Origin: Agrococcus baldri
GTDB lineage: Bacteria; Actinomycetota; Actinomycetes; Actinomycetales; Microbacteriaceae
DNA: 64,000 bases
NCBI GenBank assembly: GCA_900114805.1
Contig: FOZN01000004.1
Coordinates: forward strand, 1-64,000
Direction of reading: 5' to 3'
Shown here in pieces: positions 44,587 to 53,711 of this stretch (position 1 is the stretch's first letter; each line of letters begins with the position of its first letter). Made by a program: the position numbers and the translations under genes. The notes below the pieces were generated by a model that was not told the DNA's origin, searched no databases, and was given only the letters and a program-made list of their open reading frames with translations.

Positions 44587-46310
44587 TGACCGCCACGGCT
44601 ACGCCCAGCACCACGCGGGCTCCCATCAGCCCGAGCGCCCAGCGCAAGGGCAACGTGATCGTCAGCTGGATCACGACCACTGACCACAAGACGATCGGGT
44701 ACCTGTACCTGATCACCTCGGTGCTCTTCTTCATGCTCGGCGGCGTCATGGCGCTGCTGATCCGCGCCCAGCTGTTCGCGCCGGGCCTGGAGATCGTGCC
44801 GACCGAGGAGCAGTACAACCAGCTCTTCACCATGCACGGCACGATCATGCTGCTGATGTTCGCGACGCCGCTGTTCGCGGGCTTCGCGAACGTGATGATG
44901 CCGCTGCACATCGGCGCCCCCGACGTGGCCTTCCCGAGGCTCAACGCGCTGGCGTACTGGATGTTCACGTTCGGCTCGCTGATCGCGGTCGCCGGCTTCC
45001 TGACGCCGCAGGGCGCCGCCTCGTTCGGCTGGTTCGCCTACACGCCGCTGAGCACCGCGGCCTTCTCGCCGGGCATCGGCGGCAACCTGTGGGTGCTGGG
45101 CCTCGCGCTCTCCGGCTTCGGCACGATCATGGGTGGCGTCAACTTCATCACCACCATCATCACGATGCGCGCGCCCGGCATGACGATGTTCCGCATGTCG
45201 ATCTTCACCTGGAACATCCTCATCACCTCGCTGCTGGTCATCATCGTCTTCCCGGTGCTGGCAGCTGCCATGTTCGGCCTCGCGCTCGACCGCATCTTCG
45301 GCGGCCACATCTACGACCCGGCCAACGGCGGTGCCGTGCTCTGGCAGCACCTGTTCTGGTTCTTCGGCCACCCAGAGGTGTACATCATCGCGCTGCCGTT
45401 CTTCGGCATCGTCTCCGAGGTCTTCCCGGTCTTCAGCCGCAAGCCGATCTTCGGCTACAACACCCTCGTCGGCGCGACGATCGCGATCGCCGCGCTGTCG
45501 GTCACGGTGTGGGCGCACCACATGTACGTCACCGGCACGGTGCTGCTGCCCTGGTTCTCGCTCATGACGATGCTCATCGCGGTGCCGACGGGCGTGAAGA
45601 TCTTCAACTGGATCGGCACGATGTGGCGGGGCTCCATCACCTGGGAGTCGCCCATGCTGTGGGCGTTCGGCTTCCTGGTGACGTTCACCTTCGGTGGCCT
45701 CACCGGCGTCATCCTCGCCTCGCCGCCGCTCGACTTCCACATCTCCGACACCTACTTCGTCGTGGCGCACTTCCACTACGTGGTGTTCGGCACCGTGGTG
45801 TTCGCGATGTTCTCGGGCTTCTACTTCTGGTGGCCGAAGTGGACCGGCAAGATGCTCAACGACCGTCTGGGCCACGTGCACTTCTGGATGCTGTTCATCG
45901 GCTTCCACCTGACGTTCCTCGTGCAGCACTGGCTGGGCGTCGTGGGCATGCCCCGCCGCTACTACACCTACCTGGAGCAGGATGGCTTCACCTGGATGAA
46001 CCAGCTGTCGACCGTCGGCGCGATGATCCTGGGCCTGTCGATGATCCCGTTCCTCTGGAACGTCTGGATCACCGCGCGCCTGGCGCCGAAGGTGGAGGTC
46101 GACGACCCGTGGGGCACCGGCCGCTCGCTCGAGTGGGCGACCAGCTGCCCGCCGCCGCGCCACAACTTCACGACGATCCCGCGCATCCGCTCGGAGTCGC
46201 CGGCCTTCGACCTGCACCACCCGAACGCGGGCATGCAGTTCGGCGTCGGCCCGCTGAAAGATGCCCCGAACCGTCCCGTGCTCGACACTTCGAAGGGCGA
46301 GGTCCGCTGA
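44586..46310 (+). CDS. ctaD: Cytochrome c oxidase subunit I
   Basis: A 574-residue haem-copper oxidase core subunit that reduces oxygen to water and pumps protons. Twelve helices are expected. The low-spin haem ligand is in TMHGTIM, the CuB site with the cross-linked His-Tyr pair in [10 protein letters not shown], the CuB histidines in WAHHMYV, and the haem a/a3 histidines in [11 protein letters not shown]. The K- and D-channel residues around [15 protein letters not shown] and GGVNF are in family context. The length and the C-terminal cytoplasmic tail are those of actinobacterial CtaD. Confidence 0.98.
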   Translation: MTATATPSTTRAPISPSAQRKGNVIVSWITTTDHKTIGYLYLITSVLFFMLGGVMALLIRAQLFAPGLEIVPTEEQYNQLFTMHGTIMLLMFATPLFAGFANVMMPLHIGAPDVAFPRLNALAYWMFTFGSLIAVAGFLTPQGAASFGWFAYTPLSTAAFSPGIGGNLWVLGLALSGFGTIMGGVNFITTIITMRAPGMTMFRMSIFTWNILITSLLVIIVFPVLAAAMFGLALDRIFGGHIYDPANGGAVLWQHLFWFFGHPEVYIIALPFFGIVSEVFPVFSRKPIFGYNTLVGATIAIAALSVTVWAHHMYVTGTVLLPWFSLMTMLIAVPTGVKIFNWIGTMWRGSITWESPMLWAFGFLVTFTFGGLTGVILASPPLDFHISDTYFVVAHFHYVVFGTVVFAMFSGFYFWWPKWTGKMLNDRLGHVHFWMLFIGFHLTFLVQHWLGVVGMPRRYYTYLEQDGFTWMNQLSTVGAMILGLSMIPFLWNVWITARLAPKVEVDDPWGTGRSLEWATSCPPPRHNFTTIPRIRSESPAFDLHHPNAGMQFGVGPLKDAPNRPVLDTSKGEVR

Positions 46311-46311
46311 C

Positions 46312-46731
46312 ATGCGCTCGAACATCGTCATCATGGCGATCATCGCCGTCTTCTTCTACCTCTGCTCGGCGGTCTACACCGTCTGGCACATGGCGTACTA
46401 CGAAGGCGCCATCGAGTGGGTCGGCACGCTCGCGCTCGGCCTCACCGGTGCGCTGGCGACGCTGATCGGCTTCTACCTCGTGCTCGTCTATCGCGGGCAG
46501 GGCGGTGAGTTCGCCGCCGACCGCATCGATGGCGAGCTCGACGACGACGACCCCGAGATGGGCCACTACTCGCCCTGGAGCTGGTGGCCGCTGGGTGTCG
46601 GCTCCGCGCTGGCGCTGATCTTCGTCTCCTTCACCGGCCCCACCTTCCTCATCGCGATCGGCGGCGCACTGCTGCTGGTCATGATGGTCGGCTGGGTGTA
46701 CGAGCACTACCGCGGCAACTTCACCCGCTGA
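46312..46731 (+). CDS. ctaF: Cytochrome c oxidase subunit IV (actinobacterial)
   Basis: A 139-residue membrane subunit special to actinobacterial aa3 oxidases of the bcc-aa3 supercomplex. Four helices are seen (about residues 4-24, 36-59, 92-110 and 112-130). The middle loop holds the conserved GGEFAADRIDGELDDDDPE and HYSPWSWWPL, which identify the family. It begins 1 nt after ctaD. The bcc genes and ctaE are not in this window. Confidence 0.94.
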   Translation: MRSNIVIMAIIAVFFYLCSAVYTVWHMAYYEGAIEWVGTLALGLTGALATLIGFYLVLVYRGQGGEFAADRIDGELDDDDPEMGHYSPWSWWPLGVGSALALIFVSFTGPTFLIAIGGALLLVMMVGWVYEHYRGNFTR

Positions 46732-46736
46732 GACTG

Positions 46737-46777
46737 CAGCAGAGCGCCCCGACCTCGCCGGTCGGGGCGCTCTGCTG
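46737..46777 (+). terminator. Terminator of the ctaCDF operon
   Basis: An 18-bp perfect stem: CAGCAGAGCGCCCCGACC (46737-46754) with GGTCGGGGCGCTCTGCTG (46760-46777), 5-nt loop. There is no T-run, so it may act with other factors; it also blocks read-through into the converging dehydrogenase gene. Confidence 0.8.
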
Positions 46778-46836
46778 CGTCGTGGCTGCGGCGGCTGAGC
46801 CGGTCCGCGCCCGGAGGGCGCTGACCGTGTCGAAGC

Positions 46837-48519
46837 TCAGACGGCGCGACCCGCCCGCAGACCCGTGTGGAGGCATCCGCCCAGGAACGTGCCCTCGAGC
46901 GCGCGGTAGCCGTGCACGCCGCCACCGCCGAAGCCCGCTGCCTCGCCCACGGCGAACAGCCCCGGCACCGGCTCGCCGTCGGCACCCAGCGCCCGCGAGT
47001 CGAGGTCGGTCTGGATGCCCCCGAGCGTCTTGCGCGTGAGGGTGCGCAGCCGCACGGCGATGAGCGGCCAGTGGCGCTCGTCGAGGATTCGGTGCGGCGC
47101 GGCGGTGCGCACCAGTCGATCACCGAGGTACTCGCGTGCCCGGCGGATCTCCACCGCCTGCGGGTCGGTCGATGCCGGGTCGTCGACCGCGTTGTCGCGC
47201 TCACCGAGGGCGGCGACGACGGCGGCGCGGTCGATGGTGCTGCCGTCGGCGCTTCGCCCCAGCTCCTCCATGCCGTCGAGCAGCTCGGTGAGCGAGTCGG
47301 CGACGATGAAGTCCTCACCGTGGTCGAGGAACGCCTGCACGGGGGCGGGTGCGCCCGGCAGCACGCGCTTCGCGAGCTGCGGGATGCTCCTGCCGGTGAG
47401 GTCGGGGTTCTGCTCGGAGCCCGAGAGCGTGAACTCCTTCTCGATGATCGAGCGCGTGAGCACGAACCACGAGTGCTCGGCGCCGACCTCGCGCAGGTGC
47501 TTCAGGGTCGAGAGCGTGTCGAAACCGGGGTAGTTGGGGGAAGGCAGGCGGTGTCCTCGGTGGTCGAGCCAGAGGCTGGACGGCCCGGGCAGGATGCGGA
47601 TGCCGTGGTCGGGCCAGATCGGATCCCAGTTCTTGATGCCCTCGGTGTAGTGCCACATGCGGTCGCCGTTCACGAGCCGCGCACCCGCAGCCTCGGCGAT
47701 GCGCAGCCCGGCGCCGTCGACATGGACGGGCACGCCGCGCACGGCCTCGGTCGGCGGGCTGCCGAGCGAGGCCGGCCACAGCTCGCGCACGCGGTCGAGC
47801 TCGCCGCCGATGCCGCCGGTGGCGACGACGACGCTCGCGGCGCGCAGCGCGAACTCGCCCACCACCTCGCGGCTGGAGGGCTCGCCGCGCACGGTCACGT
47901 CGGGGGCGAGCCGTTCGCCGGCGACACCCACGACGCGCCCCTCGTCGGTGAGCAGCTCGGTGACCCGGTGCCGGAACACGAGCCGGGCGCTGCCGTCGTG
48001 CACCGCATCCCGCAGTCGTCTGGTGAAGGGCGCGACCAGGCCGGGCCCGGTGCCCCAGACGATGTGGAAGCGGGGCACGGTGTTGCCGTGGCCGCCCTCG
48101 GTGCGGGCGCCTCGCTCGGCGTGGCCGACGACGGGGAAGAGCGAGACGCCCAGCTCGCGCAGCCAGGGCCGCAGGTCGCGGTGCGCGAAGTCGAGGTACG
48201 CGTCGGCCCAGCGGCGCGCCCAGAGATCCTCACCGCCGGCGTCCTCGTCGCGGTCGAAGCCGGCGGTGTGGTCCCAGTCGTCCCAGGCGAGCTCGAGGGA
48301 GTCCTCGATGCCGAGGCGGCGCTGCTCGGGGGAGTCGACCAGGAAGAGGCCGCCGAACGACCAGAAGGCCTGACCGCCGATGCACTGCGGGCCCTCCTGC
48401 TCGACGATCGTGACGGTGCGGCCGCGATCGAGCGCCGTGCAGGCGGCGACCAGGCCCGCGAGGCCGCTGCCGACCACGATGACGTCGGTGCTCGCGGTGT
48501 CCGTGTCGTGCACGGTCAT
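46837..48519 (-). CDS. FAD-dependent dehydrogenase (ketosteroid dehydrogenase-like)
   Basis: A 560-residue flavoprotein of the fumarate reductase / 3-ketosteroid dehydrogenase superfamily. The N-terminal dinucleotide fold is DVIVVGSGLAGLVAACTALDRG with a following acidic strand end TIVEQEG; GGQAFWSFGG is the capping-domain entry; the C-terminal FAD block is TDLDSRALGADGEPVPGLFAVGEAAGFGGGG. It is closest in feel to the Rv0785-like FAD-binding dehydrogenases whose substrate is unknown, so a steroid role should not be assumed. GAGGAGG precedes the ATG. It follows the haemoglobin gene on the same strand with a 20-nt gap. Confidence 0.88.
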   Translation of the reverse strand: MTVHDTDTASTDVIVVGSGLAGLVAACTALDRGRTVTIVEQEGPQCIGGQAFWSFGGLFLVDSPEQRRLGIEDSLELAWDDWDHTAGFDRDEDAGGEDLWARRWADAYLDFAHRDLRPWLRELGVSLFPVVGHAERGARTEGGHGNTVPRFHIVWGTGPGLVAPFTRRLRDAVHDGSARLVFRHRVTELLTDEGRVVGVAGERLAPDVTVRGEPSSREVVGEFALRAASVVVATGGIGGELDRVRELWPASLGSPPTEAVRGVPVHVDGAGLRIAEAAGARLVNGDRMWHYTEGIKNWDPIWPDHGIRILPGPSSLWLDHRGHRLPSPNYPGFDTLSTLKHLREVGAEHSWFVLTRSIIEKEFTLSGSEQNPDLTGRSIPQLAKRVLPGAPAPVQAFLDHGEDFIVADSLTELLDGMEELGRSADGSTIDRAAVVAALGERDNAVDDPASTDPQAVEIRRAREYLGDRLVRTAAPHRILDERHWPLIAVRLRTLTRKTLGGIQTDLDSRALGADGEPVPGLFAVGEAAGFGGGGVHGYRALEGTFLGGCLHTGLRAGRAV

Positions 48520-48539
48520 GGTGCCTCCTCGGAGAGTTG

Positions 48540-48929
48540 CTAGCGGAAGAGCGGGTTGTGGTTGACCATCGCGGTGGCGGCGCGATCGAAGTAGTCGTCG
48601 AGCTCCGCCCGGTGCAGCGGGGCGGGCTCGAGCGCGTCGAGGGCGGCCGCCATGCACGCCACCCAGCGGTTGCGGGCGTCGTGATCGATCGGGAACGGGT
48701 TGTGGCGCATGCGCAGCCGGGGGTGGCCGCGCTGCTCGCTGTAGGTGCCGGGTCCGCCCCAGTACTGCATGAGGAACATGCTGAAGCGATCCTCGGCGCC
48801 GGTGCGGTCGTCCTGCGGATACATCGCGCGCAGCACGTCGTCGGCCCACACGTGCTCGTAGAACGCATGGACGAGCCGGCGGAAGAACGCCTCGCCGCCG
48901 ACCGCTTCGTAGAGCGTCTGGTTCGTCAT
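48540..48929 (-). CDS. glbO: Truncated haemoglobin, group II (trHbO)
   Basis: A 129-residue group II truncated globin that binds oxygen in a 2-on-2 helical fold; family members handle oxygen, NO or peroxide. The proximal haem ligand is His76 in RMRHNPFPI. Tyr24 (B10 region, FYEHVW), Tyr37 (CD1, AMYPQDD) and Trp89 (G8, RNRWV) form the polar, high-affinity distal pocket typical of mycobacterial GlbO. Its start overlaps the stop of the MscS gene by 4 nt, and the FAD dehydrogenase comes right after it, so all three are likely co-expressed. Confidence 0.92.
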   Translation of the reverse strand: MTNQTLYEAVGGEAFFRRLVHAFYEHVWADDVLRAMYPQDDRTGAEDRFSMFLMQYWGGPGTYSEQRGHPRLRMRHNPFPIDHDARNRWVACMAAALDALEPAPLHRAELDDYFDRAATAMVNHNPLFR

Positions 48930-49855
48930 CGCTTGCCGTCCATGCCGCGCACCACGATGCTCTGCAGCGACGGCAGATGCATGCCGAGGTCGTCGAGGCC
49001 GAGCTTCACGCGCTTGCGCAGCTCGCGCCCCGCCTCCCACTTCGCGCTCGCGCGCGTCTTCATGACCAGGCGGATGACGATGGCCTCGGCAGAGACCGAC
49101 TCCACGCCCCAGATCTCGGGCTTGTCGATGACGCGGTGCAGCCAGTCGGGGTGCTCGCTCATCTCGGTCGCCACGTCGAGCAGGCGCTGCTGCACCGAGT
49201 CGATGTCGGCGTCGTAGGGCACCGCCTGGTCGATGACCACGCGCGCCCAGCCCTGCGACTCGTTGCCGACCCGCAGGATCTCGCCGTTGCGCACGTACCA
49301 GAGCGTGCCGTCGACGTCGCGCACCTGGGTCACGCGGATGCCGACCGACTCGACGACTCCGGAGGCCTCGCCGAGGTCGACGATGTCGCCGATGCCGAGC
49401 TGATCCTCGAACACCATGAACAGGCCGTTCAGGAAGTCCTTGATGATGCCCTGCGCGCCGATGCCGGCCGCGGCGCCGAGGAAGCTCGCCATCGCCACCA
49501 GCGAGGCCGCGTTCACGCCCAGGATGCTGAGGATCAGGATGAGCGCGAGCGCGCCGATCACCCACGCGGCGAGGGTGTTGAGCACGCTGCCGATGGCGCG
49601 GGTGCGCTGCACCACCCGCACCTGCGCGAGCGGCGAGTGGGCGAGCGCTTCGGTGTCGGCGGCGTCCGCCTTGCGCTTGACGCCGCTGACGACGCCGTCG
49701 ACGACCCGGCGGATGACGACCTTCAGGATCCAGTAGCCGACCAGGGCGCCGATGATGACCAGCAGGATGCCGATCGGCTGCCCCCAGGCTCCCCACCACT
49801 CGCCGAAGGCGGTCCAATCCATCCCGCCGCCGCCCTCCGGACCGCTCTCACGCAT
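48926..49855 (-). CDS. MscS-type mechanosensitive channel
   Basis: A 309-residue small-conductance mechanosensitive channel that opens under membrane tension to release solutes. Helices lie at about residues 26-48, 90-112 and 114-140; the last is the Ala/Gly-rich pore helix (SLVAMASFLGAAAGIGAQ) followed by IKDFLNGLFMVFEDQLGIGDIVDLG, the start of the cytoplasmic beta domain with RVTQVRDVDGTLWYVRNGEI. Ala/Gly packing fits the MscS consensus. AGAGGAG lies before the ATG. It sits just downstream of the pepN stop on the same strand, 31 nt away. Confidence 0.93.
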   Translation of the reverse strand: MRESGPEGGGGMDWTAFGEWWGAWGQPIGILLVIIGALVGYWILKVVIRRVVDGVVSGVKRKADAADTEALAHSPLAQVRVVQRTRAIGSVLNTLAAWVIGALALILILSILGVNAASLVAMASFLGAAAGIGAQGIIKDFLNGLFMVFEDQLGIGDIVDLGEASGVVESVGIRVTQVRDVDGTLWYVRNGEILRVGNESQGWARVVIDQAVPYDADIDSVQQRLLDVATEMSEHPDWLHRVIDKPEIWGVESVSAEAIVIRLVMKTRASAKWEAGRELRKRVKLGLDDLGMHLPSLQSIVVRGMDGKR

Positions 49856-49886
49856 CCGCGCTGCTCCTCTCTGGCGTCACTGGCGA

Positions 49887-52427
49887 TCAGGCGTCGCGCT
49901 GCTGCGCCCGGAGTGCGCGCTCGACGCCCGCGAGGTGCTCGATGATGATGCGGCGCAGCGCCGGCACCGCCGATTCGTTCGCGGCGAGCCAGGCACGGCT
50001 GGCCTGCGCGAGCTCCTCGCTCGCGAGCACGGCCGGGTACAGGCCCACCAGCAGCCCCTCGGCCATCTGGTACGTGCGCGAGTCCCAGATCGACTGGATC
50101 GCGTCGTGGTAGCGCGCGACCAGGTCGGTGAGGACGGATGCGTCGGTGACGTGCTGCAGGCCGAGACCGGTGTAGCGCACGATCAGGTTCGACGCGCCCG
50201 CCTCGTCGGCGACCGAGGCGAACGCCGCCTCCTTCGCCTCCTTCGTGGGGATGGTGGCGCGGGCGCGGGCGGCGAACTGCCGGCCGGTCGCGGTGTCGTC
50301 GCTCGCGAGCTCCGCGGCGATCTCGGCCTCGCCGGCTGCGCCGTTGAGGACCAGGCCGTCGAGCAGCTGCCAGCGCAGGTCGCTGTCGACCGTGAGCCCG
50401 TCGAGCGTGCGGGTGCCGTCGAGCAGCGACTGCAGCGTCTCGGCGTGCGCGGGGGTCGAGGCGATGCCGGCGAAGGCGCCCACGAACTGGAACTGCGCGT
50501 CCGATCCGGCCGCGGCCTTCGAGGCGAGCTTCCAGAGCCGGTCGCCGACCCTCTCGATCGTCTCGGCGCGGCGCGAGGGGTGCACGTAGGTGCGGGCGGC
50601 CTGCGTCAGCTGCGCGAGCGCGAGGCGGATGGTGGTCGACTCGGTCTCCGCGCCGATGTTGTCGAGCACGAGGTCGACGTAGTCGCTCGCGGGCGTCTCG
50701 CCGTCGCGGGTGGCGTCCCAGGCGGCGCCCCAGACGAGCGCGCGGGCGAGCGGGTCCTCGATCTCGCTCAGGCTCGACAGCGCCGTCTGCATCGACGCCT
50801 CGTCGAGCCGGATCTTCGCGTAGGCGAGGTCGTCGTCGTTGATGAGGATGAGTGCCGGGCGCAGGTGGCCGACCAGCTGCGGCACCGCGGTGACGGGGCC
50901 GTCCACGTCGAGCTCGAGGCGCTCCTTGCGGCGCAGCCTGCCGTGCTTGACGTCGTAGAAGCCGATCGCCAGGCGGTGCGGCCGCAGGGTCGGGTGGTCG
51001 GCGGGCGCCGTCTGCGCGATCGAGAAGGCGGTGATGATGCCGTCGTCGTTCACCTCGAGCTCGGGGCGGAGCGTGTTCACGCCGGCGGTCTCGAGCCACA
51101 GCTTGCTCCAGTCGCCCAGCTCGCGTCCGCTGGCGGTCTCGAGCTCGGCGAGCAGGTCGGAGAGCTCGGTGTTGCCCCATGCGTGCTTGCCGAAGTAGGC
51201 GCCGACGCCCTTCATGAACGACTCGAGGCCCACCCAGGCGACGAGCTGCTTGAGCACCGAGCCGCCCTTGGCGTAGGTGATGCCGTCGAAGTTGACCTGC
51301 ACGTCGTCGAGGTCGCGGATCTCCGCGACGATCGGGTGCGTCGAAGGCAGCTGGTCCTGGCGGTACGCCCAGGTCTTCTCCATCGCCTGGAAGGTCGTCC
51401 AGGCGCCCGTCCACTCGGTCGCCTCGGCGGTGGCGAGCGTCGATGCCCACTCCGCGAACGACTCGTTGAGCCACAGGTCGTTCCACCACTTCATGGTGAC
51501 GAGGTCGCCGAACCACATGTGCGCCAGCTCGTGCAGCACGGTCACGACGCGGCGCTCGCGCATGGCGTCGGTGACCTGCGCACGGAACACGTACGCCTCG
51601 GTGAAGGTGACGCATCCGGCATTCTCCATCGCCCCGGCGTTGAACTCCGGCACGAAGAGCTGGTCGTACTTGTCGAAGGGGTAGGCGACGCCGAACTGTT
51701 GTTCGAAGAAGGCGAAGCCCTTGCGGGTGATGTCGAAGAGGTAGTCGGCGTCGAGGTGCTCGGCGAGCGACGCCCGGCAGAACATGCCCAGCGGGATCGT
51801 GCGGCCGTCGCTCGAGGTCAGCTCGGAGCGCACGACCGAGTAGGGGCCGGCGACGAGCGCGGTGATGTAGCTCGAGATGCGCGGGGTGGGCTCGAACGCC
51901 CAGGTGCCCGTCTCGCCGTCGATGACGGGCTCGGGCGTGGGCTGGTTGGAGACGACCTGCCAGGTGGCGGGGGCCGTGACGGTGAAGGCGAAGGTGGCCT
52001 TCAGGTCGGGCTGCTCGAAGGCGGCGAAGACGCGGCGCGAGTCGGGCACCTCGAACTGCGAGTAGAGGTACACCTCGCCGTCGACCGGGTCGACGAAGCG
52101 GTGCAGGCCCTCGCCGGTGTTGACATACATCGCGTCGGAGACCACCGTGAGCTCGTTCTCGCTCGCGAGAGAGTCGAGCTGGATGCGCACGCCGTCATTG
52201 ATGGCGGATGCGTCCAGCTCGGTGCCGTTGAGGGTCACGGAGTGCACGGTGCGGGAGATGTGGTCGATGAAGGTCGACGCGCCCTCCTGCGCGGTGAACC
52301 GCACGGTGGTGGTGGAACGGAACACCTCGTCGCCGGTCGTGAGGTCGAGGGCGATGTCGTAGCTCTCGACCTGGACGAGCGCTGCGCGCTCCTCGGCTTC
52401 GGCGCGAGTGAGGTTCTCTCCGGGCAC
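49887..52427 (-). CDS. pepN: Aminopeptidase N (M1 family)
   Basis: An 846-residue zinc aminopeptidase that trims N-terminal residues from peptides. The exopeptidase motif GAMENAG is at about residues 265-271; the zinc site HELAH has His299, catalytic Glu300 and His303, with Glu322 nineteen residues on in LNESFAEW. An ERAP1-like C-terminal domain follows. GTG start with GAAGGAG 6 nt upstream. Divergent from an Rv2466c-like gene, it repeats the mycobacterial pairing Rv2467-Rv2466c. Confidence 0.96.
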   Translation of the reverse strand: MPGENLTRAEAEERAALVQVESYDIALDLTTGDEVFRSTTTVRFTAQEGASTFIDHISRTVHSVTLNGTELDASAINDGVRIQLDSLASENELTVVSDAMYVNTGEGLHRFVDPVDGEVYLYSQFEVPDSRRVFAAFEQPDLKATFAFTVTAPATWQVVSNQPTPEPVIDGETGTWAFEPTPRISSYITALVAGPYSVVRSELTSSDGRTIPLGMFCRASLAEHLDADYLFDITRKGFAFFEQQFGVAYPFDKYDQLFVPEFNAGAMENAGCVTFTEAYVFRAQVTDAMRERRVVTVLHELAHMWFGDLVTMKWWNDLWLNESFAEWASTLATAEATEWTGAWTTFQAMEKTWAYRQDQLPSTHPIVAEIRDLDDVQVNFDGITYAKGGSVLKQLVAWVGLESFMKGVGAYFGKHAWGNTELSDLLAELETASGRELGDWSKLWLETAGVNTLRPELEVNDDGIITAFSIAQTAPADHPTLRPHRLAIGFYDVKHGRLRRKERLELDVDGPVTAVPQLVGHLRPALILINDDDLAYAKIRLDEASMQTALSSLSEIEDPLARALVWGAAWDATRDGETPASDYVDLVLDNIGAETESTTIRLALAQLTQAARTYVHPSRRAETIERVGDRLWKLASKAAAGSDAQFQFVGAFAGIASTPAHAETLQSLLDGTRTLDGLTVDSDLRWQLLDGLVLNGAAGEAEIAAELASDDTATGRQFAARARATIPTKEAKEAAFASVADEAGASNLIVRYTGLGLQHVTDASVLTDLVARYHDAIQSIWDSRTYQMAEGLLVGLYPAVLASEELAQASRAWLAANESAVPALRRIIIEHLAGVERALRAQQRDA

Positions 52428-52520
52428 GCTGGACTCCTTCGGGCAGTCGTGTTGTGAACAGTGGGTGTGCTGGTCGATCCAGCGTAGTGCCGCCCGGCCG
52501 TCCGCTCGCCCAGTGCTCGG

Positions 52521-52526
52521 TAGGCT
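52521..52526 (+). promoter_or_regulatory. -10 box of the Rv2466c-like gene (leaderless)
   Basis: TAGGCT, then 6 nt, then the ATG at 52533; no Shine-Dalgarno sequence. Confidence 0.55.
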
Positions 52527-52532
52527 CGAGCC

Positions 52533-53183
52533 ATGACTGATCAGGCTTCGCAGCAGACCCCGCAGAGCGTGCGGATGTGGTTCGACCCGACGTGCCCGTG
52601 GGCGTGGATGACCTCCCGCTGGCTGGGCGAGGTCGCCGAGGCGCGCGGCTTCGACGTCGACTGGCAGGTGATGAGCCTGGCGGTGCTCAACGAGGGCCGC
52701 GACCTGCCCGCCGACTACGCAGCGAGGATGCCGCGCTCGATGCGCATGACGCGCCTAGTCACCGCGGCGCGGGCAGCGGGCGGCGATGCGGCCGTGAAGC
52801 AGCTGTACGACGCGCTCGGTGAGCGCATCCATCATCAGAAGCGCAAGGACGACGATGCGCTGATCGCCGAGGCGCTCGCCGAGGTCGGGCTCGACGCCGG
52901 GCTCGCCGAGGAGACCGACGCGCACGACGCGACGCTGCGCGGCACGCACCAGGCGGCCATCGACCTGGTCGGCGACGACGTCGGCACCCCCGTGATCGCG
53001 GTCGACGAGGTGGCCTTCTTCGGCCCCGTCATCAGCCCGGCACCGAAGGGGGCGGATGCGCTGCGGCTGTTCGACGGCATCGTCGCGGCCGCGTCGATCG
53101 ACGGCTTCTTCGAGCTCAAGCGCAGCCGCACGCGCGGTCCGCGGTTCGAGGTGCCGGCCGAGGCCGAGGTCGAGGCAGCCTGA
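52533..53183 (+). CDS. DsbA-family oxidoreductase, Rv2466c-like
   Basis: A 216-residue thioredoxin-fold protein with a helical insert, of the DsbA/FrnE group and closest in layout to M. tuberculosis Rv2466c, a mycothiol-dependent nitroreductase. The active-site motif is CPWA (Cys21 to Ala24 in FDPTCPWAW) instead of the CPWC of Rv2466c, so it keeps only the nucleophilic Cys and would work by a monothiol route. The cis-proline loop GTPVIAVDEVAFFG is present. Lack of a signal peptide puts it in the cytoplasm. It is followed with a 1-nt overlap by rpiB. Confidence 0.85.
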   Translation: MTDQASQQTPQSVRMWFDPTCPWAWMTSRWLGEVAEARGFDVDWQVMSLAVLNEGRDLPADYAARMPRSMRMTRLVTAARAAGGDAAVKQLYDALGERIHHQKRKDDDALIAEALAEVGLDAGLAEETDAHDATLRGTHQAAIDLVGDDVGTPVIAVDEVAFFGPVISPAPKGADALRLFDGIVAAASIDGFFELKRSRTRGPRFEVPAEAEVEAA

Positions 53184-53668
53184 TGCGCATCCACGTCGCC
53201 ACCGATCACGCCGGCTTCGAGATGTCGAAGCGGCTCATCGAGCACCTGGCCGCGAAGGGTCACGAGTGCGTCGACCACGGGCCGACGGAGTACGACGCCG
53301 AGGACGACTACCCGTCGTTCTGCATCAACGCCGCGCGCGCGACCGTGCGCGACCAGCGTGCTGGGGTCGAGGCGCTCGGCGTCGTCTTCGGCGGCTCGGG
53401 CAACGGCGAGCAGATGGCGGCGAACAAGGTCGAGGGCGTGCGGGCAGCCCTTGCATGGAGCCTCGCGACGGCCGAGCTCGCGCGCGAGCACAACGACGCG
53501 AACGTCGTCGCGGTCGGAGCGCGCCAGCACTCGGAGGAGGAGATGCTCGAGATCATCGACACCTTCATCGCCACGCCGTTCACCGGTGCCGAGCGCCACG
53601 CTCGACGCGTCGCTCAGCTGGGGGAGTACGAGACGACGGGCGCCATCGCCGGCCACGAGATCGCCTGA
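53183..53668 (+). CDS. rpiB: Ribose-5-phosphate isomerase B
   Basis: A 161-residue RpiB that interconverts ribose 5-phosphate and ribulose 5-phosphate in the pentose phosphate pathway. It opens with MRIHVATDHAGFEMSKRL, has the phosphate-binding FGGSGNGEQMAANK with Glu76 as the likely catalytic base (the actinobacterial type, no catalytic Cys in that position), and NVVAVGARQHSEEE. The ATG shares a base with the stop of the preceding gene. Confidence 0.95.
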   Translation: MRIHVATDHAGFEMSKRLIEHLAAKGHECVDHGPTEYDAEDDYPSFCINAARATVRDQRAGVEALGVVFGGSGNGEQMAANKVEGVRAALAWSLATAELAREHNDANVVAVGARQHSEEEMLEIIDTFIATPFTGAERHARRVAQLGEYETTGAIAGHEIA

Positions 53669-53711
53669 CGGCAGCGTCTGATGACACAGCAACCGATGCC
53701 GGCGGTGCGGC

